6,475 bases of DNA from the NCBI GenBank assembly GCA_002402635.1, contig DHGE01000061.1:1-6475 (forward strand), written 5' to 3'. The notes under the pieces were generated by a model. It was not told where the DNA came from. It saw nothing but the letters and a program-made list of their open reading frames with translations, and ran no database searches. Made by a program: the position numbers and the translations under genes. The DNA comes from Deferribacterales bacterium UBA4806. GTDB lineage: Bacteria > Chrysiogenota > Deferribacteres > Deferribacterales > UBA228. Shown here one piece after another: positions 1-6,475 of the stretch (positions are counted from its first letter, which is position 1; every line of letters begins with the position of its first letter).

Positions 1-1365
1 AAATCAAAAATTGACTTACTAATTGTTCCAGATGCAGGAACAAATGATGTTAAGGAATGTAAAATTCTTCAAGAAAAAAATATTCAAGTAATCGTATTGG
101 ATCATCACCAGGTAGAAGAAGAAAATCCTTATGCTATTGTTGTCAATAACCAACTAGGAGATTATCCTAATAAATATCTTAGTGGGGCGGGTGTAACTAA
201 GAAATTCCTAGAAAGTTTAGATGATGAACTTTGGGATGATTCTAACGATTTTGATGATTTAGTTGCTATGTCAATTATTGCAGATTCAATGTCTATACTA
301 GAATATGAAAATCGTTATCTAGTAACTAAGGGTTTAAAAAATATTAAAAACAAATTTATTCAAGCAATCATAGAAAAACAATCTTATTCAATTGGAAATA
401 CCGATAATATTAATGTGAATGTAGTTGCCTTCTATATTTCACCATTAATAAATGCTCTAATTAGATCGGGTTCTTTAGAAGAAAAAGAATTAATGTTTAA
501 GGCTTTTATTGGAGATCCAACGACTTTTCCATATAAAAAACGTAACGGAGAAGAGATTCAGGAAACCATGCAAGAAATGGTTGCCAGATTAGCAACTAAT
601 TTGAAAGCAAAACAGAACAGAGAAATTGATAAGTCATTGGAGTATTTACGTGGGTTGATTGATCAAAATAAATGGAATGAAAACAAGATTTTATTTGTTG
701 ATGCTAATGGAGTCGATTATGGTTATACGGGATTGGTTGCTATGCGATTAAGTTCAGAATATCAAAAACCATGTTTATTAATTAGAAAAAATAAAGACAA
801 TGTTTTTGCTGGATCTGGTAGAAATTATGGAAATCAAATTGATAATTTAAAAGATTATTTATTAGGAACAGGATATTTTGAATATGCACAAGGACACATG
901 CAAGCTTTTGGAATTGGTATCAAAGTAGAAAATATAAAACCAGCACTTGAAAAAATAAACGAAGACCTTAAAGACATTAACTTTGGTGAATTTATTCATT
1001 ATATTGATTTTGAAATTGATATAGAAAACCTAACTATTGAAATCATCAAAGATATGAATGAACTTTATGATTATTATGGAAACGGAATTGAGGAAAGCCT
1101 GGTATTAGTAAAAAATATTCCAGTAAACACAACTGATATTGAACTTATGGGAAAAACAGAAGATACATGGAAGTTCCTGTACAACAACGAAATTCAATTT
1201 ATCAAATTTAAAAATAATCAAGATGATGCTATTTTACAAGCAAGACAAAATGATTGGTCTGGAGCAAATTTAAAAATTAATGCTATTTGTAAGATGAGTA
1301 TGAACGAATATGGTGGAATTAGAATTCCTCAATGTATTGTGGTTGATTATGAAATTATAGAATAA
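1..1365 (+). CDS. recJ: RecJ-like single-stranded-DNA exonuclease (DHH/DHHA1 family), 5'-truncated by window edge
   Basis: The frame is open from the first base and ends at TAA 1363-1365, giving 454 residues in the window. Numbering from base 1, motif II is PDAGTND (Asp11) and the signature DHH is residues 34-36 (VLDHHQ). LSGAGV follows near residue 60, then the metal-ligand context IIADS (Asp95) and the RecJ-typical ENRYLVTKGL (103-112). The DHHA1 half shows GSGRNY (271-276) and QGHMQAFGI (297-305), the counterpart of RecJ GGHxxAAG. The last ~120 residues look like the RecJ OB domain. RecJ proteins degrade single-stranded DNA 5'-3' with Mn2+/Mg2+ in recombination and repair. Motif I (DxDxDG) should lie upstream of the window; about 100-130 residues are probably missing, for a usual length near 570. 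An internal TTG at 97 is not a plausible start because it would remove motif II. The polymerase gene begins 2 nt downstream, suggesting co-translation. SPbeta YorK is the likely phage counterpart. Family call is firm; phage origin is inferred. Confidence 0.9.
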   Translation, partial: KSKIDLLIVPDAGTNDVKECKILQEKNIQVIVLDHHQVEEENPYAIVVNNQLGDYPNKYLSGAGVTKKFLESLDDELWDDSNDFDDLVAMSIIADSMSILEYENRYLVTKGLKNIKNKFIQAIIEKQSYSIGNTDNINVNVVAFYISPLINALIRSGSLEEKELMFKAFIGDPTTFPYKKRNGEEIQETMQEMVARLATNLKAKQNREIDKSLEYLRGLIDQNKWNENKILFVDANGVDYGYTGLVAMRLSSEYQKPCLLIRKNKDNVFAGSGRNYGNQIDNLKDYLLGTGYFEYAQGHMQAFGIGIKVENIKPALEKINEDLKDINFGEFIHYIDFEIDIENLTIEIIKDMNELYDYYGNGIEESLVLVKNIPVNTTDIELMGKTEDTWKFLYNNEIQFIKFKNNQDDAILQARQNDWSGANLKINAICKMSMNEYGGIRIPQCIVVDYEIIE

Positions 1366-1367
1366 TT

Positions 1368-1997
1368 ATGAATTATATTAATTATCATTCTCATTCAATG
1401 TACAGTAATGTTTCTACGCCTGATTCAACTATTTCTAATGAAGATAGGACTAAAAGAGTTGTTGAATTAAATCAAAGCGTGTGTAGTTATGTTGAACATG
1501 GTTGGATGGGAAGGTTCATTGAAGGAATAGAATTGTCAAAACAATATAATGTAAAACCACTCTTGGGAACAGAAGCCTATTTTGTAAAAGATAGGCTTCA
1601 AAAAGATTCTACTAATGCACATATTATTTTATTAGCTAAAAATGAAAATGGTCGTAAGGCAATTAATTTAGCCCTTTCTGAGGCAAACGAAACAGGCTTT
1701 TATTATAAGCCACGTATTGACTTAGATATACTGCTTAAAATGCCTAAAAATGATGTTTGGGTTACTTCTGCATGTTTAGGAGGTGTTTGGAAATATCCAG
1801 ACTATGAAAATTTAATCATACAAATCCACAATCATTTTCAAAATAATTTTTTCCTAGAGGTTCAACCACACAATGTTGATAAACAAAAATTAATCAATAA
1901 AGAAGTTTTAAGATTATCAAAAAAACATAATATAAAAATAATTGCTGGAATGGATAGCCATATGATTTATCCAGAACAAGCAAAAGAAAGAGATGAT
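1368..1997 (+). other. PHP domain of the polymerase, metal-site residues apparently intact
   Basis: Residues 1 to about 210 form the polymerase and histidinol phosphatase domain. Visible candidate ligands are H7 and H9 (HSHS), possibly D19, H44 (VEHGW), E69 (GTEAYF), H85 (AHIILL), C136 (SACLGG), E164 (LEVQ) and D196/H198 (MDSH). These match the pattern of DnaE PHP domains that bind metals and carry 3'-5' proofreading activity, for example Thermus and mycobacterial DnaE1, and differ from E. coli DnaE, where the site has degenerated and epsilon proofreads. The domain end is approximate. Activity is inferred from residue conservation only. Confidence 0.8.
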
Positions 1998-4900
1998 TAT
2001 CTTTTATCAAGAGGAATTACTTATCCAGATGAAGATAACTGGTATTTGGATTTTCCATCTTATCAAGAAGCAATAAATAGATTTAAAATTCAAGGCATTT
2101 TAAGTAAACATGAAACCTATTTGGCATTAGAAAATACCAACATATTTGAATCAGTTGAAGAATATAATTCTGTAATCTTTAATGATACAAAAATAAAACT
2201 ACCTACTTTATACCCTGATCTATCACAAGAAGAAAGAAATAAAAAATTTGAAAACCTTATTTGGAGTAAATGGCAAACAGAAAAAACAAACATCCCTAAA
2301 GAACAACACAAAAAATATGAAGAAGAAATTTCAAAAGAAGTTTCAACAATTGTAGAAACAAATATGAGTGATTATTTTCTTCTTGATTATGAGATTATAA
2401 AAAAAGGAATAGAAAAAGGCGGTCATATTACTTTGACTTCAAGAGGATGTTTTACAAAAGACGCAAAAATTTTTACAAATAATGGACTGAAAGATATATG
2501 TGATGTAAAAAAAGGAGACTCTGTAATATCTCAAGATGGAAAATTTCATCCTGTTTTTGATGTTTTAAAATATAAAATATCAGAACCACTAATAAATATA
2601 AAATATATTTATGGAGGGAAGAACAAACATAATGTTTGCACATTTGACCACAGAATATTTATACATAGAAATGGGAAAAATGAATGGGTAGAAGCAAAAG
2701 AAATAAAAAAAGGAGATTTTGTATGTCTTCCAATATATCAAAATGAAATATTATGTAGTTCTATAATAGATTTGAATGAATACAATTATTTTGGATTTAA
2801 ATATGATGAAGAATATATCTATGAAAAAAATTCTAATGTTGGAAAAGACTATGATTATTCACCATCATCTTTAGCAAAAGAATTTGGCGTTGGAAAATCA
2901 TTGTTTGAAAATTATGCAAACGGAAAAGAGAATTGTTTTTCTAGAAAAAAATGGATTGAACAAAAATTTCTCAACAATACCCCATTCAGGAATCAACAGG
3001 AGTATATTGAATACATTGAAAACCACAGAACGATTAAAATAAAAAGATTTATAAAAAATGATAAAAATTTTAATATTTTTTTAGGGTTAATGTATGGAGA
3101 TGGATTTACAGTATCAAAAAATAGATCTCAAATCGCTTTAGCTATTGGAACAAACGCAAATAAGAACATTATCAACAGAAAATATTTTTTAGATATAATT
3201 AACAATATTGGATGCCCTACTTATGAATATAAATCTAAAAACAGACAATTAATTCAAATATATGCAACATCAATAGTTCTCCGATCATTTTTTGAAAAAG
3301 AAATTTTTATATCTAAAAAAGAAAAAAATAAAAACTTTAATTTTAAATTATTAAATCAAAGCAAAGAAAACCTAAGAGGAATATGGGAAGGATTAATGTT
3401 TTCTGATGGTCACTTTTCTGGAAAAGAAAACGTCATTGATTCATTTGACAACACATCGAGTTCGATTATTTCCGCTTTCAAAATACTCAATTCCTGTGTT
3501 GGAGAAAGTCCAGATTCTTTAAACATAAGAGAATCCTATAATACTAAAGAAGGGTATGTTTGTAAAAAATCATATAAACTTCAACTTCATAAAAAGGCGT
3601 TAAATAGAGTTAAAAAATATGAGGAGTGTAAAAAAGACGATTCTTTTTGGTATTTTCCAATTAAGAACATTGAAATAATCAATAATGAAAAAAAAGAAAC
3701 AGAAGTTTATGATTTGTCTGTTCTAGGAAACCATTCCTATGTAATCAACAATATGCTTGTTCACAATTCAGCCCCATCTTTTTATATTTCAAAACTTCTT
3801 GGATTTACAACCATTGATAGAATTTCATCTAAAGTAAAGTTATTTCCAGAAAGGTTTATTACAAAAGAAAGAATTTTAGAAGCTGGATCACTTCCAGATA
3901 TAGATTTCAATTTATCTGATCCACAAATATTTTTAGAAGCACAAAAAGAAATCATGGGTGAAGGACATAGTTATCCAATGATAACTTTTGGAACAATGAA
4001 ATCTTCTGGTGCTTGGAAAATGTATGCTAGAGCAAACAACATAAGTTTTGAAATAGCAAATTTAATTTCTGATCAAATAAAACAATATGAAGAATCGTTA
4101 AAATATGCAGATGAAGAAGAGAAAGAAAACGTTTCTATCTATAATTTTATTGAAGAAAAATATAGAAATATTTATGACGGTAGCTTAAAATATTTAAATT
4201 TAGTCAATAGTATTTCAATTCATCCTTGTGCAAGTTTAATAATGAACGAAAATTTAAAAGAAGAATTCGGATTAATTAGAATAAAATCTTCTGCAAGTAA
4301 TTCAGATAATCTTTGTGTTAATTGTGATGGTCTGTTTGCAGAAAAATATAAAATGTTGAAAAATGATTTATTAAAAGTGGATGTGGTGGATTTAATTTAT
4401 AAAACATATGAAAAAATAAATATTAAACCTCATACAATTCCAGAATTAATTGATATATGTGATAAAAATGAAAAGGTTTGGGACGTGTATAAAAATGGAT
4501 GGACAATTGGAATTAATCAATTTGAGAAATCTGTTACAACACAAAAAGCCATAAGATATGCCCCTAAAAATATATCCGAATTATCTGCTTTTATTAGTGC
4601 GATTCGTCCAGGATTCCAATCAGAATATCATACTTTTGAACAAAGAAAACCATTTAGTTTTGGGGTTGAAACTCTTGATAATATTATTCAAACTGATGAA
4701 TTTCCTTATTCATTTATGTTGTATCAAGAAAACACAATGGCTGTCCTTTCATACGCTGGAATTCCAATTGATGAAACTTATAGCATCATTAAAAATATTG
4801 CTAAAAAAAGATATGAAAAAGTTGTTTCTGTAAAAGATCAATTTGTTAAAGGAATGACAAAAAGATTAATAGAAAACGAAAAAATAAAAAAGAAAGATGC

Positions 4901-5879
4901 AGATAGTGTTTCCAAAAAAACATGGCAAGTTATTGAAGATAGTGCAAGGTATTCTTTCAATAGTTCGCACTCATATAGTGTCGCTGGAGATAGTTTATAT
5001 GGAGCATATTTAAAATCTCATTATCCTATTCAATTCTATACATCATTCATACAAATCATGGAAGACAAAGGAAATAAAGACAGGATATTATTATCCAAAA
5101 AAGAAGCCATAGAGGCATTCAATATAAATTTTCCCATATTTCAATTTGGACAGGACAATACCAAAATATCTTATGATCTAGATAATAATGCAATTAATAT
5201 GTCTTTGAAATCAATAAAAGGATTTGGAAATAAGATTGCGGAAGACATGCTACAGTTAAGCAAATTATTTATTATAGAAAAAAATTCACAATATAAGTTT
5301 TTAGATTTGCTAATTTTCTCAGAAGACAATTCATACATATCTTCCAAATTTGAAGATCTAATAAAAATAAGATATTTTGAAGAATTTGGTAAAAATAAAA
5401 AATTACACACGTTTTACAAAGAATTCACTTCTGGAAAAAACAGATATTCTAAAACTCATACTGATAAAACAAAAGAAAAAAGAATTTCTGAATTACAAAA
5501 GATATGGAATGAACTTCCTAACAAAAACTATTCAATTCAGCAACAAATAAAAAATGAATTAGAGATCCTAAATGAAATTCAAACCAATTTTCCTGTAAAT
5601 AAAAACTATGCGGTAGCTTTATGTGTGGACACAAAATATTCTCCAAAAATAGAATTTCAAAATCTCTTGACAGGAGAAAGAAAAACGTTTAAAATAAATA
5701 ATAAGATTTATAATGAATTTCCTATAAATAAAGGTGATATTTTATTATTTAAAAAAGTTATAAAAAAGAATTCTATGATGAGAAATGAAGAAAGTAAGTG
5801 GGTTAAAATAGAAGATAAATTTGATTTATGGTTAGAAGTATATTATATAGTGAAAGAAAATGATAAATTATTAAAATAA
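1368..5879 (+). CDS. dnaE: DNA polymerase III alpha subunit (DnaE/YorL-like), intein-containing precursor
   Basis: Template-directed replicative polymerase of the C family, 1503 residues as precursor and 1063 after removal of residues 361-800. The PHP domain (about 1-200) keeps H7/H9, H44, E69, H85, C136, E164 and D196/H198. After the intein, SAPSFYISKLLGF continues the GRGS motif, then PDIDFN (843-848), ITFGTM (872-877), KVD (catalytic Asp1005, aligning with E. coli D555 by eye), IRPG (1079-1082), LYQEN (1118-1122), KK (1146-1147) and FNSSHS (1197-1202), all in E. coli DnaE order. A helix-hairpin-helix (SIKGFG, 1282 on) and an OB-like C-terminal segment follow. Start ATG 1368 lies 2 nt after the exonuclease stop and puts the PHP HxH at residues 7-9, as expected. 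No clear Shine-Dalgarno precedes it, so translational coupling is likely. Oddities are the intein and Asn848 where most DnaE have a third Asp. No obvious QxxLF-type clamp-binding motif was seen. The extein is somewhat shorter than E. coli DnaE (1160), consistent with a phage-type enzyme such as SPbeta YorL. Confidence 0.95.
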   Translation: MNYINYHSHSMYSNVSTPDSTISNEDRTKRVVELNQSVCSYVEHGWMGRFIEGIELSKQYNVKPLLGTEAYFVKDRLQKDSTNAHIILLAKNENGRKAINLALSEANETGFYYKPRIDLDILLKMPKNDVWVTSACLGGVWKYPDYENLIIQIHNHFQNNFFLEVQPHNVDKQKLINKEVLRLSKKHNIKIIAGMDSHMIYPEQAKERDDYLLSRGITYPDEDNWYLDFPSYQEAINRFKIQGILSKHETYLALENTNIFESVEEYNSVIFNDTKIKLPTLYPDLSQEERNKKFENLIWSKWQTEKTNIPKEQHKKYEEEISKEVSTIVETNMSDYFLLDYEIIKKGIEKGGHITLTSRGCFTKDAKIFTNNGLKDICDVKKGDSVISQDGKFHPVFDVLKYKISEPLINIKYIYGGKNKHNVCTFDHRIFIHRNGKNEWVEAKEIKKGDFVCLPIYQNEILCSSIIDLNEYNYFGFKYDEEYIYEKNSNVGKDYDYSPSSLAKEFGVGKSLFENYANGKENCFSRKKWIEQKFLNNTPFRNQQEYIEYIENHRTIKIKRFIKNDKNFNIFLGLMYGDGFTVSKNRSQIALAIGTNANKNIINRKYFLDIINNIGCPTYEYKSKNRQLIQIYATSIVLRSFFEKEIFISKKEKNKNFNFKLLNQSKENLRGIWEGLMFSDGHFSGKENVIDSFDNTSSSIISAFKILNSCVGESPDSLNIRESYNTKEGYVCKKSYKLQLHKKALNRVKKYEECKKDDSFWYFPIKNIEIINNEKKETEVYDLSVLGNHSYVINNMLVHNSAPSFYISKLLGFTTIDRISSKVKLFPERFITKERILEAGSLPDIDFNLSDPQIFLEAQKEIMGEGHSYPMITFGTMKSSGAWKMYARANNISFEIANLISDQIKQYEESLKYADEEEKENVSIYNFIEEKYRNIYDGSLKYLNLVNSISIHPCASLIMNENLKEEFGLIRIKSSASNSDNLCVNCDGLFAEKYKMLKNDLLKVDVVDLIYKTYEKINIKPHTIPELIDICDKNEKVWDVYKNGWTIGINQFEKSVTTQKAIRYAPKNISELSAFISAIRPGFQSEYHTFEQRKPFSFGVETLDNIIQTDEFPYSFMLYQENTMAVLSYAGIPIDETYSIIKNIAKKRYEKVVSVKDQFVKGMTKRLIENEKIKKKDADSVSKKTWQVIEDSARYSFNSSHSYSVAGDSLYGAYLKSHYPIQFYTSFIQIMEDKGNKDRILLSKKEAIEAFNINFPIFQFGQDNTKISYDLDNNAINMSLKSIKGFGNKIAEDMLQLSKLFIIEKNSQYKFLDLLIFSEDNSYISSKFEDLIKIRYFEEFGKNKKLHTFYKEFTSGKNRYSKTHTDKTKEKRISELQKIWNELPNKNYSIQQQIKNELEILNEIQTNFPVNKNYAVALCVDTKYSPKIEFQNLLTGERKTFKINNKIYNEFPINKGDILLFKKVIKKNSMMRNEESKWVKIEDKFDLWLEVYYIVKENDKLLK
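2859..2927 (+). other. Helix-turn-helix-like segment in the intein linker
   Basis: Residues 498-520 read SPSSLAKEFGVGKSLFENYA followed by NGK. The pattern (Leu-Ala-Lys-Glu-Phe-Gly-Val, then a helix ending in Asn-Gly-Lys) resembles the helix-turn-helix of repressors and resolvases. It sits between block B of the splicing domain and the first LAGLIDADG motif, in a stretch of about 135 residues that is otherwise unassigned. A role in DNA target recognition is inferred; the match is by eye only. Confidence 0.5.
3069..3419 (+). other. LAGLIDADG homing endonuclease core within the intein
   Basis: Two dodecapeptide motifs about 100 residues apart mark a single-chain LAGLIDADG (DOD) nuclease. The first is LGLMYGDG (residues 572-579, acidic residue Asp578) and the second is GIWEGLMFSDG (671-681, acidic residue Asp680). 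Both retain the acidic residue needed for metal-dependent cleavage, and no stop or frameshift is seen, so the nuclease looks intact by inspection. In the family, such a nuclease cuts the uninterrupted allele of the host gene, here presumably intein-less DnaE genes at the GRGS codons, and the break is repaired by copying in the intein. Coordinates cover the motif-to-motif core only; the domain extends on both sides. Confidence 0.9.
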
Positions 5880-5895
5880 AAACGAATATGAAAAT

Positions 5896-5899
5896 GGAG
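5896..5899 (+). promoter_or_regulatory. Shine-Dalgarno site fixing the TTG start of the helicase-like gene
   Basis: GGAG lies 7 nt upstream of TTG 5907 in the 27-nt gap after the polymerase stop. In this frame TGA 5889-5891 closes the frame upstream, and no ATG or GTG occurs between it and 5907, so the site decides the start. An ATG at 5888 in another frame opens only a 10-codon frame ending at TAA and has no ribosome binding site. No promoter or terminator hairpin is visible in the gap, so the gene is probably read from the same transcript. Confidence 0.75.
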
Positions 5900-5906
5900 A
5901 AAACTT

Positions 5907-6475
5907 TTGAAAATTTCTAAAGAATTTGAATCTGAAATATATGAAACAACTATAAACAATAAAAAATCAGATCTCCCGATTGATTTTGATCAAGTTTATG
6001 AATTTACAGGATTCATAACTTATGAAAGATTCTATTCTGATGATTCGTCATGGGGTGTTTATACTTTTAATTCAGAAATAGAATTACCAACATCTATTAC
6101 TATAAGAAACAATAATCTCTTTTCAACAAAAGAAGATGATAGAATTCTCTACCAGGTAACTTTACGCGGAAAAATGCAACGATTAGATTATTCCGATATT
6201 CCATATAAAGTAAAAGCAAAGTTGTCTAATCACACAAAGTGGGGTTATGGCTTTGAAGTTATTAGTATCTCACAGGATACACCAAAAACAATATCGGATA
6301 CTAAATTATTTTTAAAATCCATTCTCACTGAAAATCAGGTAGAGACACTTTTAGAAGTTTATCCAGATATTGTAGATATGGTAATAGATAATAAAAATAT
6401 TGATTCTGAAATTGACTTAAATAAACTGAAAGGAATTAAGGATTTTACCTGGACTATTATAAAAAATAAAATTTT
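5907..6475 (+). CDS. Probable RecD2-like DNA helicase, N-terminal part (3' end beyond window)
   Basis: The frame is open from TTG 5907 to the window end, giving 189 residues and 2 bases. Residues 30-60 (FTGFITYERF, then SWGVYTF) and 80-125 (VTLRGKM, then HTKWGYGFEVISIS) match the shape of the N-terminal OB-like domain of RecD2/YrrC helicases, where a G-x-(W/R) strand, a HPKYGxQF-like motif and a VxSY-like strand precede a Pro-Thr. Residues 129-189 (TKLFLKSIL, VYPDIVDMVID, LNKLKGI) resemble the next segment, with its YLxS, D-x-L-x-x-I and L-x-x-I-x-GI pattern of helix-hairpin-helix repeats. RecD2 proteins are superfamily 1B 5'-3' helicases. The Walker A and other motor motifs would lie downstream and cannot be seen, so the call rests on the N-terminal pattern alone. 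It could instead be a shorter OB/HhH DNA-binding protein. The position after RecJ-like and DnaE genes supports a replication or repair role. Confidence 0.65.
   Translation, partial: MKISKEFESEIYETTINNKKSDLPIDFDQVYEFTGFITYERFYSDDSSWGVYTFNSEIELPTSITIRNNNLFSTKEDDRILYQVTLRGKMQRLDYSDIPYKVKAKLSNHTKWGYGFEVISISQDTPKTISDTKLFLKSILTENQVETLLEVYPDIVDMVIDNKNIDSEIDLNKLKGIKDFTWTIIKNKI

Larger units (their letters stand above)
2448..3767 (+). mobile_element. In-frame intein with LAGLIDADG homing endonuclease, in the GRGS motif of DnaE
   Basis: A 440-residue protein-splicing element (precursor residues 361-800) that excises itself and joins the flanking exteins. Block A starts at Cys361 (CFTKDAKIFT) after extein Gly360. 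Block B has T-F-D-H (Thr425, His428). Blocks F and G run from VYDLSV (Asp782 region) through NHSY to MLVHN, with penultimate His799 and terminal Asn800, followed by extein Ser801. This is the standard class 1 set: Cys1, TxxH, His-Asn, and a nucleophile at +1. The extein across the junction reads SRG|SAPS, restoring the conserved G-R-G-S of DnaE. The middle holds two LAGLIDADG motifs and a helix-turn-helix-like stretch, so the element is probably mobile. Codon use differs from the N-extein: by hand count of the first ~125 intein codons, Ile is ATA 12, ATT 2, ATC 1, while residues 1 to about 248 of the N-extein give ATT 12, ATA 6, ATC 3. This fits separate ancestry. Boundaries are exact to the residue if the block assignment is right. 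Confidence 0.95.

Noticed and set aside
97..1365. TTG at 97 as the start of the exonuclease gene
   Set aside because: The same frame is open to base 1 and already encodes the conserved motif II (PDAGTND) upstream of 97, so the gene starts outside the window.
2117..2311. 64-codon open frame on the - strand
   Set aside because: It lies opposite conserved DnaE coding sequence, shows no recognisable domain and has no supporting context.
2711..2746. AGGAG followed by ATG 2723 inside the intein, as a possible internal gene start
   Set aside because: The frame is out of register with the intein and stops after seven codons; Lys-Lys-Gly-Asp codons in A-rich DNA create such sites by chance.
2448..3767. 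Group I intron or split intein as the explanation of the interruption
   Set aside because: The frame stays open through the insert and the protein-splicing residues are at both ends, so it is a contiguous intein. Both halves are in one gene, unlike the cyanobacterial split DnaE intein.
4558..4833. 91-codon + strand frame inside the polymerase gene
   Set aside because: It is an out-of-frame shadow of the conserved fingers/palm region; its Leu/Ile/Lys-rich composition is what A/T-rich DNA gives in a wrong frame.
5171..5410. 79-codon open frame on the - strand
   Set aside because: It lies opposite the helix-hairpin-helix region of DnaE and has no independent support.
5880..5906. Terminator or promoter between the polymerase and helicase-like genes
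   Set aside because: The 27-nt gap has no inverted repeat followed by T-run and no spaced -35/-10 pair beyond what A/T-rich DNA gives by chance.
5888..5920. ATG-initiated 10-codon frame between the polymerase and helicase-like genes
   Set aside because: No ribosome binding site precedes it; the GGAG inside it serves the TTG start. A frameshifted start of the helicase gene is possible but not needed.

Overview
This is a very A+T-rich, gap-free coding window (roughly 70% A+T or more by eye). It holds three genes, all on the + strand, that read as part of a DNA replication/recombination cassette of a Firmicutes phage or prophage. Evidence for that origin: tight packing (2-nt and 27-nt gaps), low G+C, and two adjacent genes matching the order I recall for Bacillus phage SPbeta (yorK, RecJ-like exonuclease, followed by yorL, DnaE-like polymerase). 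TGA is not used as a sense codon in the reading frames and Trp is TGG, so this is not a mollicute code. No integrase, structural gene or host marker is visible, so the phage assignment is inference.

Layout. (1) Bases 1-1365: the 3' part of a RecJ-type DHH/DHHA1 single-strand exonuclease gene, whose 5' end lies outside the window. (2) Bases 1368-5879: a DnaE-type DNA polymerase III alpha subunit of 1503 residues, made of a PHP domain, palm/thumb/fingers with recognisable DnaE motifs, a helix-hairpin-helix and an OB-like tail. Its frame is interrupted by a 440-residue intein (bases 2448-3767, residues 361-800) inserted exactly inside the conserved G-R-G|S motif. The intein has complete-looking splicing blocks (Cys1, T-x-D-H, terminal His-Asn, Ser+1), two LAGLIDADG motifs and a helix-turn-helix-like segment. 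Splicing would leave a 1063-residue polymerase. (3) Bases 5907-6475: the N-terminal part of a protein resembling the N-terminal region of RecD2-type 5'-3' helicases; it starts at TTG behind a good Shine-Dalgarno sequence and runs off the window.

Together the genes would supply a polymerase (possibly proofreading through its own PHP domain), a 5'-3' single-strand exonuclease and a 5'-3' helicase. The three probably form one transcription unit. No promoter, terminator, tRNA, CRISPR array or insertion sequence could be supported.

The most noteworthy points are the intein in the GRGS motif, the Asn at the third position of the catalytic P-D-x-D-x-D motif, and the apparently intact PHP metal site. 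I do not see evidence for an entirely new class of system.
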